Source: Bacteroidota bacterium
Lineage (GTDB): Bacteria > Bacteroidota > Bacteroidia > Flavobacteriales > Weeksellaceae
Reading direction: 5' to 3'
Length of the DNA stretch: 7,736 bases
Assembly (NCBI GenBank): GCA_023420435.1
Contig: JAEZWE010000033.1
Coordinates: forward strand, 1 to 7,736
Positions within the stretch are counted from its first letter, which is position 1; the number at the start of each line of letters is the position of its first letter. Below the pieces are notes generated by a model. That model saw only the letters and a program-made list of their open reading frames with translations, was not told where the DNA came from and ran no database searches. The position numbers were made by a program, and so were the translations under genes. This document shows, in pieces, positions 1 to 6,904 of this stretch.

Positions 1-1418
1 TCTTTATATCGTTGATGATCTCCCCAAATGGTTCTGGCAATTCCCGGCCAAGGAAAACGGATGCACAAACTTCCATCTACTTGGTTTCCCATAATTTCGT
101 TGCGTTTCTCGTCCATCAAAACCGGTTGAATTCCCGGAAGCGGAAGCGTTGCGTATGTTGGTTTTGTCGGCGTTACAAACGGAATTGGGGAAATCATCAT
201 TCCGCCGGTTTCAGTTTGCCACCAAGTGTCAACAATAGGACATTTTCTTTTTCCAACGTGATCGTTGTACCAATGCCAAGCTTCATCATTGATAGGTTCT
301 CCAACGGAACCTATTACTTTTAAACTTGATAAGTCATGTTTCTCCACCCATTCATAACTTTCTTTTGCTAAAGAACGAATGGCTGTTGGTGCGGTGTAAA
401 ACTGATTCACTTTGTGTTTTTCAATCACATCCCAAAAACGATCAGGCTCCGGATACGTCGGAATTCCTTCGAAAATTACCGTAGTAGCGCCATTCAACAA
501 TGGCCCATAAACAATGTAGGAATGTCCGGTGATCCAACCAATATCAGCAGTACACCAATAAATGTCGTTCTCTTTGTAATTAAACACATTTTTGAAAGTA
601 TAAGCGGTGTAAACCATGTAACCTGCAGTTGTATGCAGCATCCCTTTCGGTTTTCCGGTGGAACCGGAGGTGTAGAGAATGAACAACGGATCTTCTGCAT
701 CCATAATTTTTGTAACGAAATCAGAAGAGGCTTTTTCGTAATAATCATCCAACCAAACATCTCTTCCATCCTTCATTTTCACTTCATTTAAAGTTCTTTT
801 CACAACTAGTATTTTTTCGACGGAGGGTGTTTTTTCCACAGCTTCGTCGATGATGCATTTCAGATCCAAAACTTTATTTCCACGATAGCTTCCGTCTGAT
901 GTAATGATGAGTTTCGCTTCGCAGTCATTTACTCTGGAAGCAACTGCTGAAGCCGAAAATCCTGCGAAAATTACAGAATGAACGGCACCCATTTTTGCGC
1001 AAGCCAGCATTGTAACGGCCAATTCCGGAATCATCGGAAGATAAATACAAACCCGATCTCCTTTTTTTATACCTAATTCGGTTAAAATATTGGCCATTTT
1101 GCAAACACGTTCATGCAAATCTTTGTAGGAAATATGTTGGGCTTCTTCTTTAGGATCGTTAGGTTCCCAAATGATGGCGGTTTTTTCGCCGCGTTCTTTC
1201 AGATGACGATCCAATGCATTTTTGGTGATGTTTAGTTTCGCACCTTTAAACCATTTTATTTGGGCTTCTTCCATCTTGAAATCCACCACTTTGTTCCAAC
1301 GTTGATACCAGATAAAATTTTCGTCCGCAATTTTGTCCCAGAATTTCTTCGGGTTTTTGATGGACTTTTTGTATTCTTTGAAGTAAGCAGGTAAATCTTG
1401 AATGTGATAGTTTTTCAT
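1..1418 (-). CDS. acs: Acetyl-CoA synthetase (AMP-forming), C-terminus cut by window start
   Basis: Makes acetyl-CoA from acetate, ATP and CoA through an acetyl-AMP intermediate, in the cytoplasm. The frame opens at ATG (1418-1416) and stays open to base 1, giving 472 complete residues beginning MKNYHIQDLP; my translation of this strand has no stop. An N-terminal ACS segment (about 1-70) leads into the AMP-binding core. Visible motifs are the P-loop-like YTSGSTGKPKG (249-259), SVGEP (371-375) and WWQTETGG (399-406). Trp400 aligns with the Trp of Salmonella Acs (W414) that limits the acyl pocket to short chains, and Val372 is the pocket valine typical of acetate enzymes. The family is about 630-650 residues, so roughly 160-180 are outside the window, including the hinge and the PxxxSGK lysine that is acetylated in other bacteria. 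It lies 50 nt after the propionyl-CoA synthetase gene and is probably cotranscribed. The assignment is secure; the truncation is only the window edge. Confidence 0.96.
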   Translation of the reverse strand, partial: MKNYHIQDLPAYFKEYKKSIKNPKKFWDKIADENFIWYQRWNKVVDFKMEEAQIKWFKGAKLNITKNALDRHLKERGEKTAIIWEPNDPKEEAQHISYKDLHERVCKMANILTELGIKKGDRVCIYLPMIPELAVTMLACAKMGAVHSVIFAGFSASAVASRVNDCEAKLIITSDGSYRGNKVLDLKCIIDEAVEKTPSVEKILVVKRTLNEVKMKDGRDVWLDDYYEKASSDFVTKIMDAEDPLFILYTSGSTGKPKGMLHTTAGYMVYTAYTFKNVFNYKENDIYWCTADIGWITGHSYIVYGPLLNGATTVIFEGIPTYPEPDRFWDVIEKHKVNQFYTAPTAIRSLAKESYEWVEKHDLSSLKVIGSVGEPINDEAWHWYNDHVGKRKCPIVDTWWQTETGGMMISPIPFVTPTKPTYATLPLPGIQPVLMDEKRNEIMGNQVDGSLCIRFPWPGIARTIWGDHQRYK

Positions 1419-1468
1419 AACTACTATTTTTATTTAATTTTTTAAATTTACTTTGAATTAAATCTGGT
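1419..1468 (-). other. prpE-acs intergenic leader, AT-only
   Basis: This 50-nt gap is almost pure A/T. Read on the minus strand it ends AAAAATAGTAGTT just before the acs ATG, nearly the same as the AAAAAATAGTGGT before the prpE ATG (3356-3368). A TAAATTTA at 1445-1452 matches the Bacteroidota -7 element TAnnTTTG at seven of eight positions, but no TTG sits at the expected -33 distance. The inverted arms TTTAATT/AATTAAA (1433-1439, 1456-1462) contain no G or C and have no following T-run, so they are not a convincing terminator. There is no Shine-Dalgarno sequence. Confidence 0.3.
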
Positions 1469-3355
1469 TTATCCTGGATATTGTTTTATTTTTTCCTGAA
1501 TTTCCTCAATAATTGCTTCATCATCAATTGTGGAAGGAATTTGGAATTCTTTCCCGTCCAAAATCGTTCGGATGAGTTTTCGCAAAATTTTTCCGCTTCT
1601 GGTTTTCGGTAATCTTTGGACGATCATAACGTTTTTTAGTGAAGCGACAGCGCCAATTTTTTCCCGGACAAGTTGCACAATTTCTTGCTCCACCTGTTTT
1701 TCATCGGTTTCAAATCCGGATTTTAGAACTGCAACAGCAAAAGGAATTTGCCCTTTCAATTGATCATCAATTCCAACAACGCAACATTCTGCCACATTTT
1801 TGTTGGAAGCCACCACTTCCTCCATTTCCGAGGTCGAAAGCCGATGTCCGGCTACATTAATAACATCATCAACACGACCGGTCACAAAAATATAGCCATC
1901 TTCATCTTTTATCGCACCATCACCGGAAAAATAATAACCCGGAAATTGTGACAAATAACTTTTTTGAAATCTCGGAAAATCATTCCAAATACCTTGCATT
2001 GCACCGGGAGCTAACGGAAGTTTGATGACCAAAAAACCTTCGTGATGCGGATCTAATTCATAACCGTTTTCATCAAAAATTTTAATTTCATACCCAGGAA
2101 TTGGTTTTCCTGCGGAAGCTCTCTTAATTTGAAAATCTTCAAAATGGGTGAGTAAACCTAACATTGGAGAACCACTTTCTGTTTGCCACCAGTGATCAAT
2201 TGCGGGAATTCCGACATGTTGATCAAACCAATCCAACGTTGCGACATCACATCTTTCACCGGCTAAAAATTGTTTTTTGTAATGGGATAAATTATATTTT
2301 TTGATGAATTTACCATTGGGATCTTCTTTTTTGATGGCTCTAATTGCTGTAGGTGCTGTAAACATCGCATTCACCTTATGTTCGGAAATAATTCGCCAAA
2401 AAGTTCCTGCATCTGGTGTCATGATAGGTTTTCCTTCGAAAACAATAGTGGTATTTCGGTTAATAAGAGGTGCATAAACCATGTAAGAATGTCCGACTGC
2501 CCAACCAAAATCGGAAGCTGCCCAAAAAGTTTCGCCTTCCTGCATTCCGTAATGGTATTTCATGGTGAATTTCAATGCAGTTGCATGTCCACCTGTATCA
2601 CGAACAACGCCTTTTGGTTTTCCTGTAGTTCCTGATGTATAAAGCAAATACAAAGGATGGGTTGCTTCGACGGGAATATAATCTGCCGGTTCTGCATTTT
2701 TCAACAAATTCTCATAATCTAATGTTCCGGGAAAATATTCGTGTTCGTTATCTGCCAAATTTCTGTTATAAACGATAATATGTTCCACCTTATCTTGTGC
2801 TAATTCGATGGCTTTTTCCACCAAAGGAAGATACGGAATTCTTTTGGAAATTTCGATTCCAGCAGTTGCGGTAATCAATACTTTTGGTTTGCAGTCGTCA
2901 ATTCGCACCACCAATTCTTGCGCAGCAAATCCGCCAAAAACAACATTGTGAATCACGCCAATTCTTGCGCAAGCCAACATGGAAAATAAGGTTTGCGGAA
3001 TCATCGGCATATAAATTACGGCAGTATCGCCTTTTTTTAAGCCTAAATTTTTTAAAGCTCCTGCTAATTTGGAAACTTGCTCTTTCAGCTGGTTGTAGGT
3101 GAATTTTTCCTGTTTCCCTGTAACCGGTGAATCGTAAATAACCGCAATTTGGTCGCCAAAACCATCTTCGATATGCTGATCGATACAGAGATACGATATA
3201 TTTAGTTTGCCGTCTGCAAACCAAGTAGGATATCCGTTTTCGTCTTGGGAAAGAATGGTTTTCGGAAATTCGAACCAACGGATATTTTGGGCTTGTTCCC
3301 GCCAAAATTCTTCTTTATGCTGAATGCTTTCTTGATAGAGTTGTTGTGATTTCAT
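1469..3355 (-). CDS. prpE: Propionyl-CoA synthetase-like acyl-CoA synthetase (PrpE/ACSS3 type)
   Basis: Activates a short-chain acid, most likely propionate, to its acyl-CoA through an acyl-AMP. The 628 residues match the length I recall for E. coli PrpE, and the ATG at 3355 fits the family N-terminus (YQESIQHKEEFWREQA). Motifs: YTSGTTGKPKG (239-249), WWQTESG (389-395), YFSGDGA (475-481), the hinge GRVDDVINVAGHR (493-505), and PKTRSGK (583-589), where Lys589 is the adenylation lysine regulated by acetylation in Salmonella PrpE. Trp390 keeps the pocket short, but the valine of acetate enzymes is Ala365 (in LAGER, 364-368). A smaller residue there has been reported to favour propionate. LAGERCD and DHWWQTE resemble the ACSS3 branch more than classical PrpE. 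The gene starts 26 nt after the receiver gene and ends 50 nt before acs. Family is certain; propionate rather than acetate or butyrate is inferred. All catalytic motifs are intact. Confidence 0.88.
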   Translation of the reverse strand: MKSQQLYQESIQHKEEFWREQAQNIRWFEFPKTILSQDENGYPTWFADGKLNISYLCIDQHIEDGFGDQIAVIYDSPVTGKQEKFTYNQLKEQVSKLAGALKNLGLKKGDTAVIYMPMIPQTLFSMLACARIGVIHNVVFGGFAAQELVVRIDDCKPKVLITATAGIEISKRIPYLPLVEKAIELAQDKVEHIIVYNRNLADNEHEYFPGTLDYENLLKNAEPADYIPVEATHPLYLLYTSGTTGKPKGVVRDTGGHATALKFTMKYHYGMQEGETFWAASDFGWAVGHSYMVYAPLINRNTTIVFEGKPIMTPDAGTFWRIISEHKVNAMFTAPTAIRAIKKEDPNGKFIKKYNLSHYKKQFLAGERCDVATLDWFDQHVGIPAIDHWWQTESGSPMLGLLTHFEDFQIKRASAGKPIPGYEIKIFDENGYELDPHHEGFLVIKLPLAPGAMQGIWNDFPRFQKSYLSQFPGYYFSGDGAIKDEDGYIFVTGRVDDVINVAGHRLSTSEMEEVVASNKNVAECCVVGIDDQLKGQIPFAVAVLKSGFETDEKQVEQEIVQLVREKIGAVASLKNVMIVQRLPKTRSGKILRKLIRTILDGKEFQIPSTIDDEAIIEEIQEKIKQYPG

Positions 3356-3381
3356 ACCACTATTTTTTAATTAAATACCTT

Positions 3382-3750
3382 CTAATTTTCCTGTAAAAGT
3401 TCTTGCACCTTTTCTGAAAGTTTTTTGATGGAATAGGGTTTTGTGATATAAGCATCAGCGCCCATTTCCAGCCCTTTTTGGATGTCTTTTTCGCTGGTTT
3501 TTGCTGAAAGAAAAATGATTTTTATTTTTTGGAATTTTTCCGTTTTTTTTATTTCCGAAAGCGTGGAATAGCCGTCTAAATTCGGCATCATTATATCTAA
3601 TAAAATCAGATCGGGGATTTGTTCTTTCAACAATTCCAACACTTCGGTTCCGTCTCTTGCGATAAACACTTCGTAGCCTGCTTTTCGGAAGGCGTATTCC
3701 AACGTCATCACAATTTTATGTTCGTCATCTGCAATTAAGATCTTTTTCAT
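3382..3750 (-). CDS. Single-domain response regulator (receiver only, CheY-like)
   Basis: A 122-residue phosphoacceptor protein, presumably the partner of the sensor kinase encoded 25 nt upstream. It is one complete receiver domain: acidic pocket Asp8-Asp9 (ILIADDE), phosphoacceptor Asp52 (LILLDIMMP), switch Ser82 (FLSAK), Tyr101 and the conserved Lys104-Pro105 (YITKPY). The protein ends at QELLQEN, about where a receiver normally ends, and a genuine TAG (3384-3382) follows. There is therefore no DNA-binding, enzymatic or RNA-binding output domain. It must act by protein contact, by passing phosphate onward in a relay, or as a phosphate sink. The start is fixed by the MKKILIADDE motif; two earlier ATGs in the leader terminate after three codons. 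The prpE gene follows after 26 nt, so operon membership is likely. The domain call is very secure; the regulatory target is unknown. Confidence 0.95.
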   Translation of the reverse strand: MKKILIADDEHKIVMTLEYAFRKAGYEVFIARDGTEVLELLKEQIPDLILLDIMMPNLDGYSTLSEIKKTEKFQKIKIIFLSAKTSEKDIQKGLEMGADAYITKPYSIKKLSEKVQELLQEN

Positions 3751-3766
3751 TTTTTCATTTTTTCAT
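3743..3766 (-). repeat. Three tandem ATGAAAAA units over the receiver gene start
   Basis: On the minus strand the 8-mer ATGAAAAA occurs three times without a gap: 3766-3759, 3758-3751 and 3750-3743. The third copy is the start of the receiver gene (M-K-K). Because the period is 8, each ATG is in a different frame. The first two each read ATG-AAA-AAA-TGA, a Met-Lys-Lys micro-ORF whose TGA overlaps the next ATG. Slipped-strand duplication of the gene's own start is the simplest origin. Changing copy number would alter the leader and number of decoy starts without shifting the receiver reading frame. Confidence 0.85.
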
Positions 3767-3775
3767 TTTTAAAAA

Positions 3776-6397
3776 TTATGAAGGCAAATTGATTTCGAAA
3801 ACAACGCCGGTTTCTTTGTTTTTTGCTGCAATTTTTCCTTGGTGTGCAGCGATTATTTTTTTGCAAATCGCCAATCCTAATCCACTTCCCATAGGTTTTC
3901 GGATGTTTTGGTTTTTACTTTGGTAGAATTTATCGAAGATAAACTCCAAATCTTCTTCCGGAATATTTTTCCCAGTATTGAAGATGGAAATTCTTATTTG
4001 GTCTTCTTTTTTTCTGAATTTTGCCTGAATAATGCCTTGTTCCGGCGTAAATTTTACGGCATTTCCCAAAATATTCTGAAAGACTTGGATCATTTTCATT
4101 TCATCGTAATTCAAAATTTCATCATCCAAAAGATTGATTTCCGTGTGATGTAATTTTTTTTGTTCCATGAGTTGTTTTAGCGGTTTCAGAGCTTTTTGGT
4201 AGGTTTCCAAAATGTTGTTTTCTGAAATTTGTAGGGGCAAAGTTCCAGCTTCCAATTTGTCCAGGTACAAAATATCGTTAATGATTTCCGTTAAACGATC
4301 GACCTCGGAAATGATGTTTTCCAGAAATTCGGTTTTTATTTCCAAAGGCATTTCGTCATCATCCAAAAGAATTTCGCTGGTGGCACGAATTGCCGTGATT
4401 GGCGTGCGCAATTCATGCGCAACCGAGTCCAGAAAATCGTCTTTTTGCTGATCTTTCAAGATCAGATTTTCGTTGGCATTTTGCAGGTCTTCGGACAAAT
4501 TTTTCAGTTGCAACCCTTGTTCCCGAAGTTGATTGTTGGTGGAAATATGTTCTTTGGATTCTTCCAAAATTTTCAATACTTCAGGTAGTGAAATTTTGTC
4601 TTCTTTGGTTACGCCTTCAATTAAAATTTTTGCGGAAGCGGTACCAATTCTACCACTCAAAAGATTTTCAGAAAACTTGATGAAACGCGCATCAGCAGTA
4701 TCGGATTCGTTGGAAATATTATATTTTAAATTGAAAATTTTCAGCGCCTGTTCGGTTTTTTTCTCGCCGAGAAATTTTACCAAAATCTTCTGGATATCGG
4801 AAATGTTTGCAGTTCCGCGCCAAATGTAGGCGTTTTCGTGATTGTGGATGTAATCGTTGATGTCCACATACAATTCTGCAAAATTTCTTTCCCGATAATT
4901 TCCAATCGTACTCACCGAAACAATGCAGTACAAACCGGCATTCACCAGCAAACTCCAGAAAAAAGTATTGGCAATGGGCGATATATAATCAATCTTCAAA
5001 TAAAATTGCCAGGTGGGGAAATAATTGGGAATAATCAATTCCAAATAACAAATGACAATTCCTGCAATAATTCCGGAAACTGCGCCGTAAAAATTGCCTC
5101 TTCGCCAAAAAATGGCGCCAAAAAAGGAAGGCGACAATTGGGCAATCAGCACAAAAGCAATGAGTCCTATTGAAAACAGGGAATTTTCTACAATTAAATA
5201 TTTATAAAAAACAAACGCCAAAATGATGAGGATGAAAATGCTGAATTTTCGGATGTTTACGATGTTTTTGCTGTTGTCGCTTTCGGAATTTATTTTGAAG
5301 GTATTCAACCAACCATACGGAATGATGAGGTTATTGGAAAGCATGACGGAAAGCGAAATACTGGAAATAATAATCATGGAAATACTGGCACTGAGTCCAC
5401 CTAAGAAAACTATCGCCGAAATGAACTGATTTCCCATTTTTTGCGGAATAAGGATGGAGTAGAAGTCTGTATTCACACTTTGATCTGCGAAAAGCACATT
5501 TCCGCCCCAAGAAATCGGGAACACAAAAAAATTGATGAGCAATAAATATAAGGGAAACAACCAAATGGCGGTTTTGATGTGCTTTTCTTTTCGGTTTTCG
5601 ATAATGGCGGTGTGAAATTGCCGTGGCAACAAAAAAATTGCAGTCATGGAAAGTAAACATAGCAAAAACCAATTACTACTTCCTTCCAAACCAGCTATGG
5701 TATTCAGTTTTTCGAAATCCGGAAGTTGGGAAGCCTGTTTGTACAAATCTTCAAAACCGTTAAAAACGCCATAAACCACAAACAATCCGAGAATAATGAA
5801 AAAGATGAGTTTCAACAAACTTTCTATCGCAACAGCTGCAATAATGCCCAATCTTTTTTCCGATGCATCTACATATCTGGTTCCGTAATAGGAGGAAAAA
5901 AGAGCGATAATCAAAACTACATAAGTGGCGTTATCGAAGAAAATATTTTCAGAATTTTGGGTTTGGGTCAACAGATGAAAACTCTCGGAAATGGCTTTGA
6001 TTTGCAAACCGAGATACGGAATAATCGCAAAAAGACAAACAACCGTAACCAAAGCACCTAAAGTACGATGGTTGCCATATCGAAGCGAGATGAAATCGGC
6101 AATGCTGCTGATTTTATTCACTCTGGAAATGCGCACAATTTTGGTATTTATTAAAATCCAAGTCGGGATAATCATTACAGGTCCGATGTAGATGGTAAGA
6201 AATTCCAGCCCGGATTTCGCAGCGACACCAATGCTGCCATAATACGTCCACGCAGAACAATACACCGCCAAAGAGAGGGAATAAAAATAGGGATTGTTCA
6301 ACCAAAAAGAGCCTCTTTTTTTCTCGGCGAAATAAGCGATAAAAAAAAGAATCCCTAAATAGAGAATAACCAATATGAATAAAAACCAACTATTCAT
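3776..6397 (-). CDS. SLC5-STAC sensor histidine kinase (CbrA/CrbS-type)
   Basis: An inner-membrane sensor kinase fused to a sodium/solute symporter-like domain, 873 residues. Residues 1-500 form an SLC5-type membrane domain with about 13 hydrophobic segments (roughly 4-22, 37-60, 64-84, 114-135, 157-171, 183-211, 242-260, 275-295, 324-350, 384-402, 406-430, 435-456, 474-496). Residues 525-615 look like the STAC linker known from CbrA and CrbS (FLGEKKTEQAL, then FSENLLSGRIGTASAKILI). A coiled coil (about 605-655) replaces the PAS domain of those proteins. The kinase core has the H-box SVAHELRTP with phosphoacceptor His661, N-box QNILGNAVKFTP (Asn775, Asn779), a variant G1 box FNTGKNIP (806-813, Asn where Asp is usual), F-box FDKFYQ (821) and G2 box GSGLGLAI (837-844). 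I start at ATG 6397, eight bases inside the preceding gene; starting at 6481 would add a Cys-rich 28-residue extension lying over that gene. The receiver gene follows after 25 nt. The ligand is unknown; acetate, propionate or another carboxylate is inferred from the neighbours. Confidence 0.92.
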   Translation of the reverse strand: MNSWFLFILVILYLGILFFIAYFAEKKRGSFWLNNPYFYSLSLAVYCSAWTYYGSIGVAAKSGLEFLTIYIGPVMIIPTWILINTKIVRISRVNKISSIADFISLRYGNHRTLGALVTVVCLFAIIPYLGLQIKAISESFHLLTQTQNSENIFFDNATYVVLIIALFSSYYGTRYVDASEKRLGIIAAVAIESLLKLIFFIILGLFVVYGVFNGFEDLYKQASQLPDFEKLNTIAGLEGSSNWFLLCLLSMTAIFLLPRQFHTAIIENRKEKHIKTAIWLFPLYLLLINFFVFPISWGGNVLFADQSVNTDFYSILIPQKMGNQFISAIVFLGGLSASISMIIISSISLSVMLSNNLIIPYGWLNTFKINSESDNSKNIVNIRKFSIFILIILAFVFYKYLIVENSLFSIGLIAFVLIAQLSPSFFGAIFWRRGNFYGAVSGIIAGIVICYLELIIPNYFPTWQFYLKIDYISPIANTFFWSLLVNAGLYCIVSVSTIGNYRERNFAELYVDINDYIHNHENAYIWRGTANISDIQKILVKFLGEKKTEQALKIFNLKYNISNESDTADARFIKFSENLLSGRIGTASAKILIEGVTKEDKISLPEVLKILEESKEHISTNNQLREQGLQLKNLSEDLQNANENLILKDQQKDDFLDSVAHELRTPITAIRATSEILLDDDEMPLEIKTEFLENIISEVDRLTEIINDILYLDKLEAGTLPLQISENNILETYQKALKPLKQLMEQKKLHHTEINLLDDEILNYDEMKMIQVFQNILGNAVKFTPEQGIIQAKFRKKEDQIRISIFNTGKNIPEEDLEFIFDKFYQSKNQNIRKPMGSGLGLAICKKIIAAHQGKIAAKNKETGVVFEINLPS

Positions 6398-6584
6398 CGA
6401 ATTTTTTGAAAAGTAAAAACGAAGCAAGTGAAGAAAGCAACCAAATTGAAAAAAAATACACCAACAGCAACGGCAACCCAAAAATTTCTTTCACCTGATT
6501 AAAGAGTAACAAAATCGGCGCATTCAGCAGGATGAACAAAACTAAACTTAAAACCACAAGCTTCTGTTGATGTCTTTTCTTCAT
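6390..6584 (-). CDS. Small two-helix membrane protein coupled to the SLC5 kinase
   Basis: A 64-residue hydrophobic protein with no enzymatic motif. A basic N-terminus (MKKRHQQK) precedes helix 1 (about 9-28, LVVLSLVLFILLNAPILLLF). A short loop with FGLP follows, then helix 2 (about 37-59), then the tail KKFDE. The positive-inside rule places both ends in the cytoplasm. Its stop overlaps the kinase start in ATGAATAG, an 8-nt overlap that suggests translational coupling and perhaps matched stoichiometry. From memory, small proteins with this layout (an N-x-P in helix 1, an FG(I/L)P loop, a Trp-containing helix 2) often precede SLC5-type kinases or symporters and resemble symporter small subunits; I could not check this. 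It is probably real because it is preserved intact and precisely abutted. A role as accessory subunit is inference. Confidence 0.8.
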   Translation of the reverse strand: MKKRHQQKLVVLSLVLFILLNAPILLLFNQVKEIFGLPLLLVYFFSIWLLSSLASFLLFKKFDE

Positions 6585-6600
6585 TTTTTAGGTTGAATTT

Positions 6601-6636
6601 AAAAAACATGGGATCAGACAATGGTGTCCAATCCCA
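6601..6636 (-). terminator. Rho-independent terminator after the permease/DUF6814 genes
   Basis: In minus-strand RNA the arm UGGGAUUGGACA (6636-6625) pairs with UGUCUGAUCCCA (6620-6609) across a CCAU tetraloop, giving a 12-bp stem. The two middle pairs are tandem G-U wobbles. The stem is followed by TGTTTTTT (6608-6601). On the plus strand the wobble positions become CA/CA mismatches, so the hairpin is specific for the direction of the genes. It begins 20 nt after the stop of the small upstream gene and ends only 16 nt before the next start codon. Confidence 0.82.
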
Positions 6637-6656
6637 GTTCTGAATTAAATAAAGAT

Positions 6657-6884
6657 TTATCTTTTATTTTTGGCGTATTCGCCTTGTAATGCGTACCAAC
6701 CGAACATTCCCAAACCACCAACAACAATCGGTAAAAGGATGAACACGATGATGATGCCAAAAACCAAATCTTCTTGTTTTCCGGAAGTTAGTTTCGGAAT
6801 TCCCAAAACCGTAAGTCCCAGATAGAGAATAAAAGCGGCCAAAACCAGCCAAACAATGCCTAATATTTTTTTTATTGAATCCAT
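6657..6884 (-). CDS. Small two-helix membrane protein, DUF6814-like
   Basis: A 75-residue membrane protein of unknown function. It has a short basic N-terminus (MDSIKK), helix 1 (about 7-28, ILGIVWLVLAAFILYLGLTV), a polar loop (KLTSGKQED, 31-39), helix 2 (about 40-67, glycine-rich, ending FGWYALQGEY) and a basic tail AKNKR. The layout and the YALxGEY ending fit what I remember of the Bacteroidota family DUF6814, whose members commonly sit next to MFS permeases; the family name is from memory. It follows the permease by 61 nt and is followed by an intrinsic terminator, so the two probably form the end of one transcript. It could be an accessory or stabilising subunit of the permease, but nothing in the sequence proves this. 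The ATG at 6884 is preceded by an A-rich leader without a Shine-Dalgarno sequence. Confidence 0.82.
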   Translation of the reverse strand: MDSIKKILGIVWLVLAAFILYLGLTVLGIPKLTSGKQEDLVFGIIIVFILLPIVVGGLGMFGWYALQGEYAKNKR

Positions 6885-6904
6885 TTTTTTTGATTTTTAA
6901 ATTT

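Noticed and set aside
12..791. Plus-strand open frames of 103 and 125 codons and an opposite-frame one inside acs
   Set aside because: They lie over the long minus-strand acs frame, which has all family motifs. Their translations show no recognisable domain.
1433..1462. Inverted repeat TTTAATT/AATTAAA as a terminator between prpE and acs
   Set aside because: The stem has no G or C, the loop is 16 nt and no T-run follows in the transcribed direction.
3356..3381. Separate promoter before prpE
   Set aside because: The 26-nt gap and the end of the receiver gene show no TAnnTTTG-like element with an upstream TTG; cotranscription is simpler.
5223..6191. Plus-strand and alternative minus-strand frames within the kinase membrane domain
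   Set aside because: Shadow frames of the SLC5-domain coding sequence; low complexity and no initiation or domain support.
6398..6481. Upstream start of the kinase at 6481 giving 901 residues
   Set aside because: The extra 28 residues are Cys-rich, unlike an SLC5 N-terminus, and lie entirely over the well-formed 64-residue membrane protein in another frame. ATG 6397 gives a normal first helix and an 8-nt overlap.
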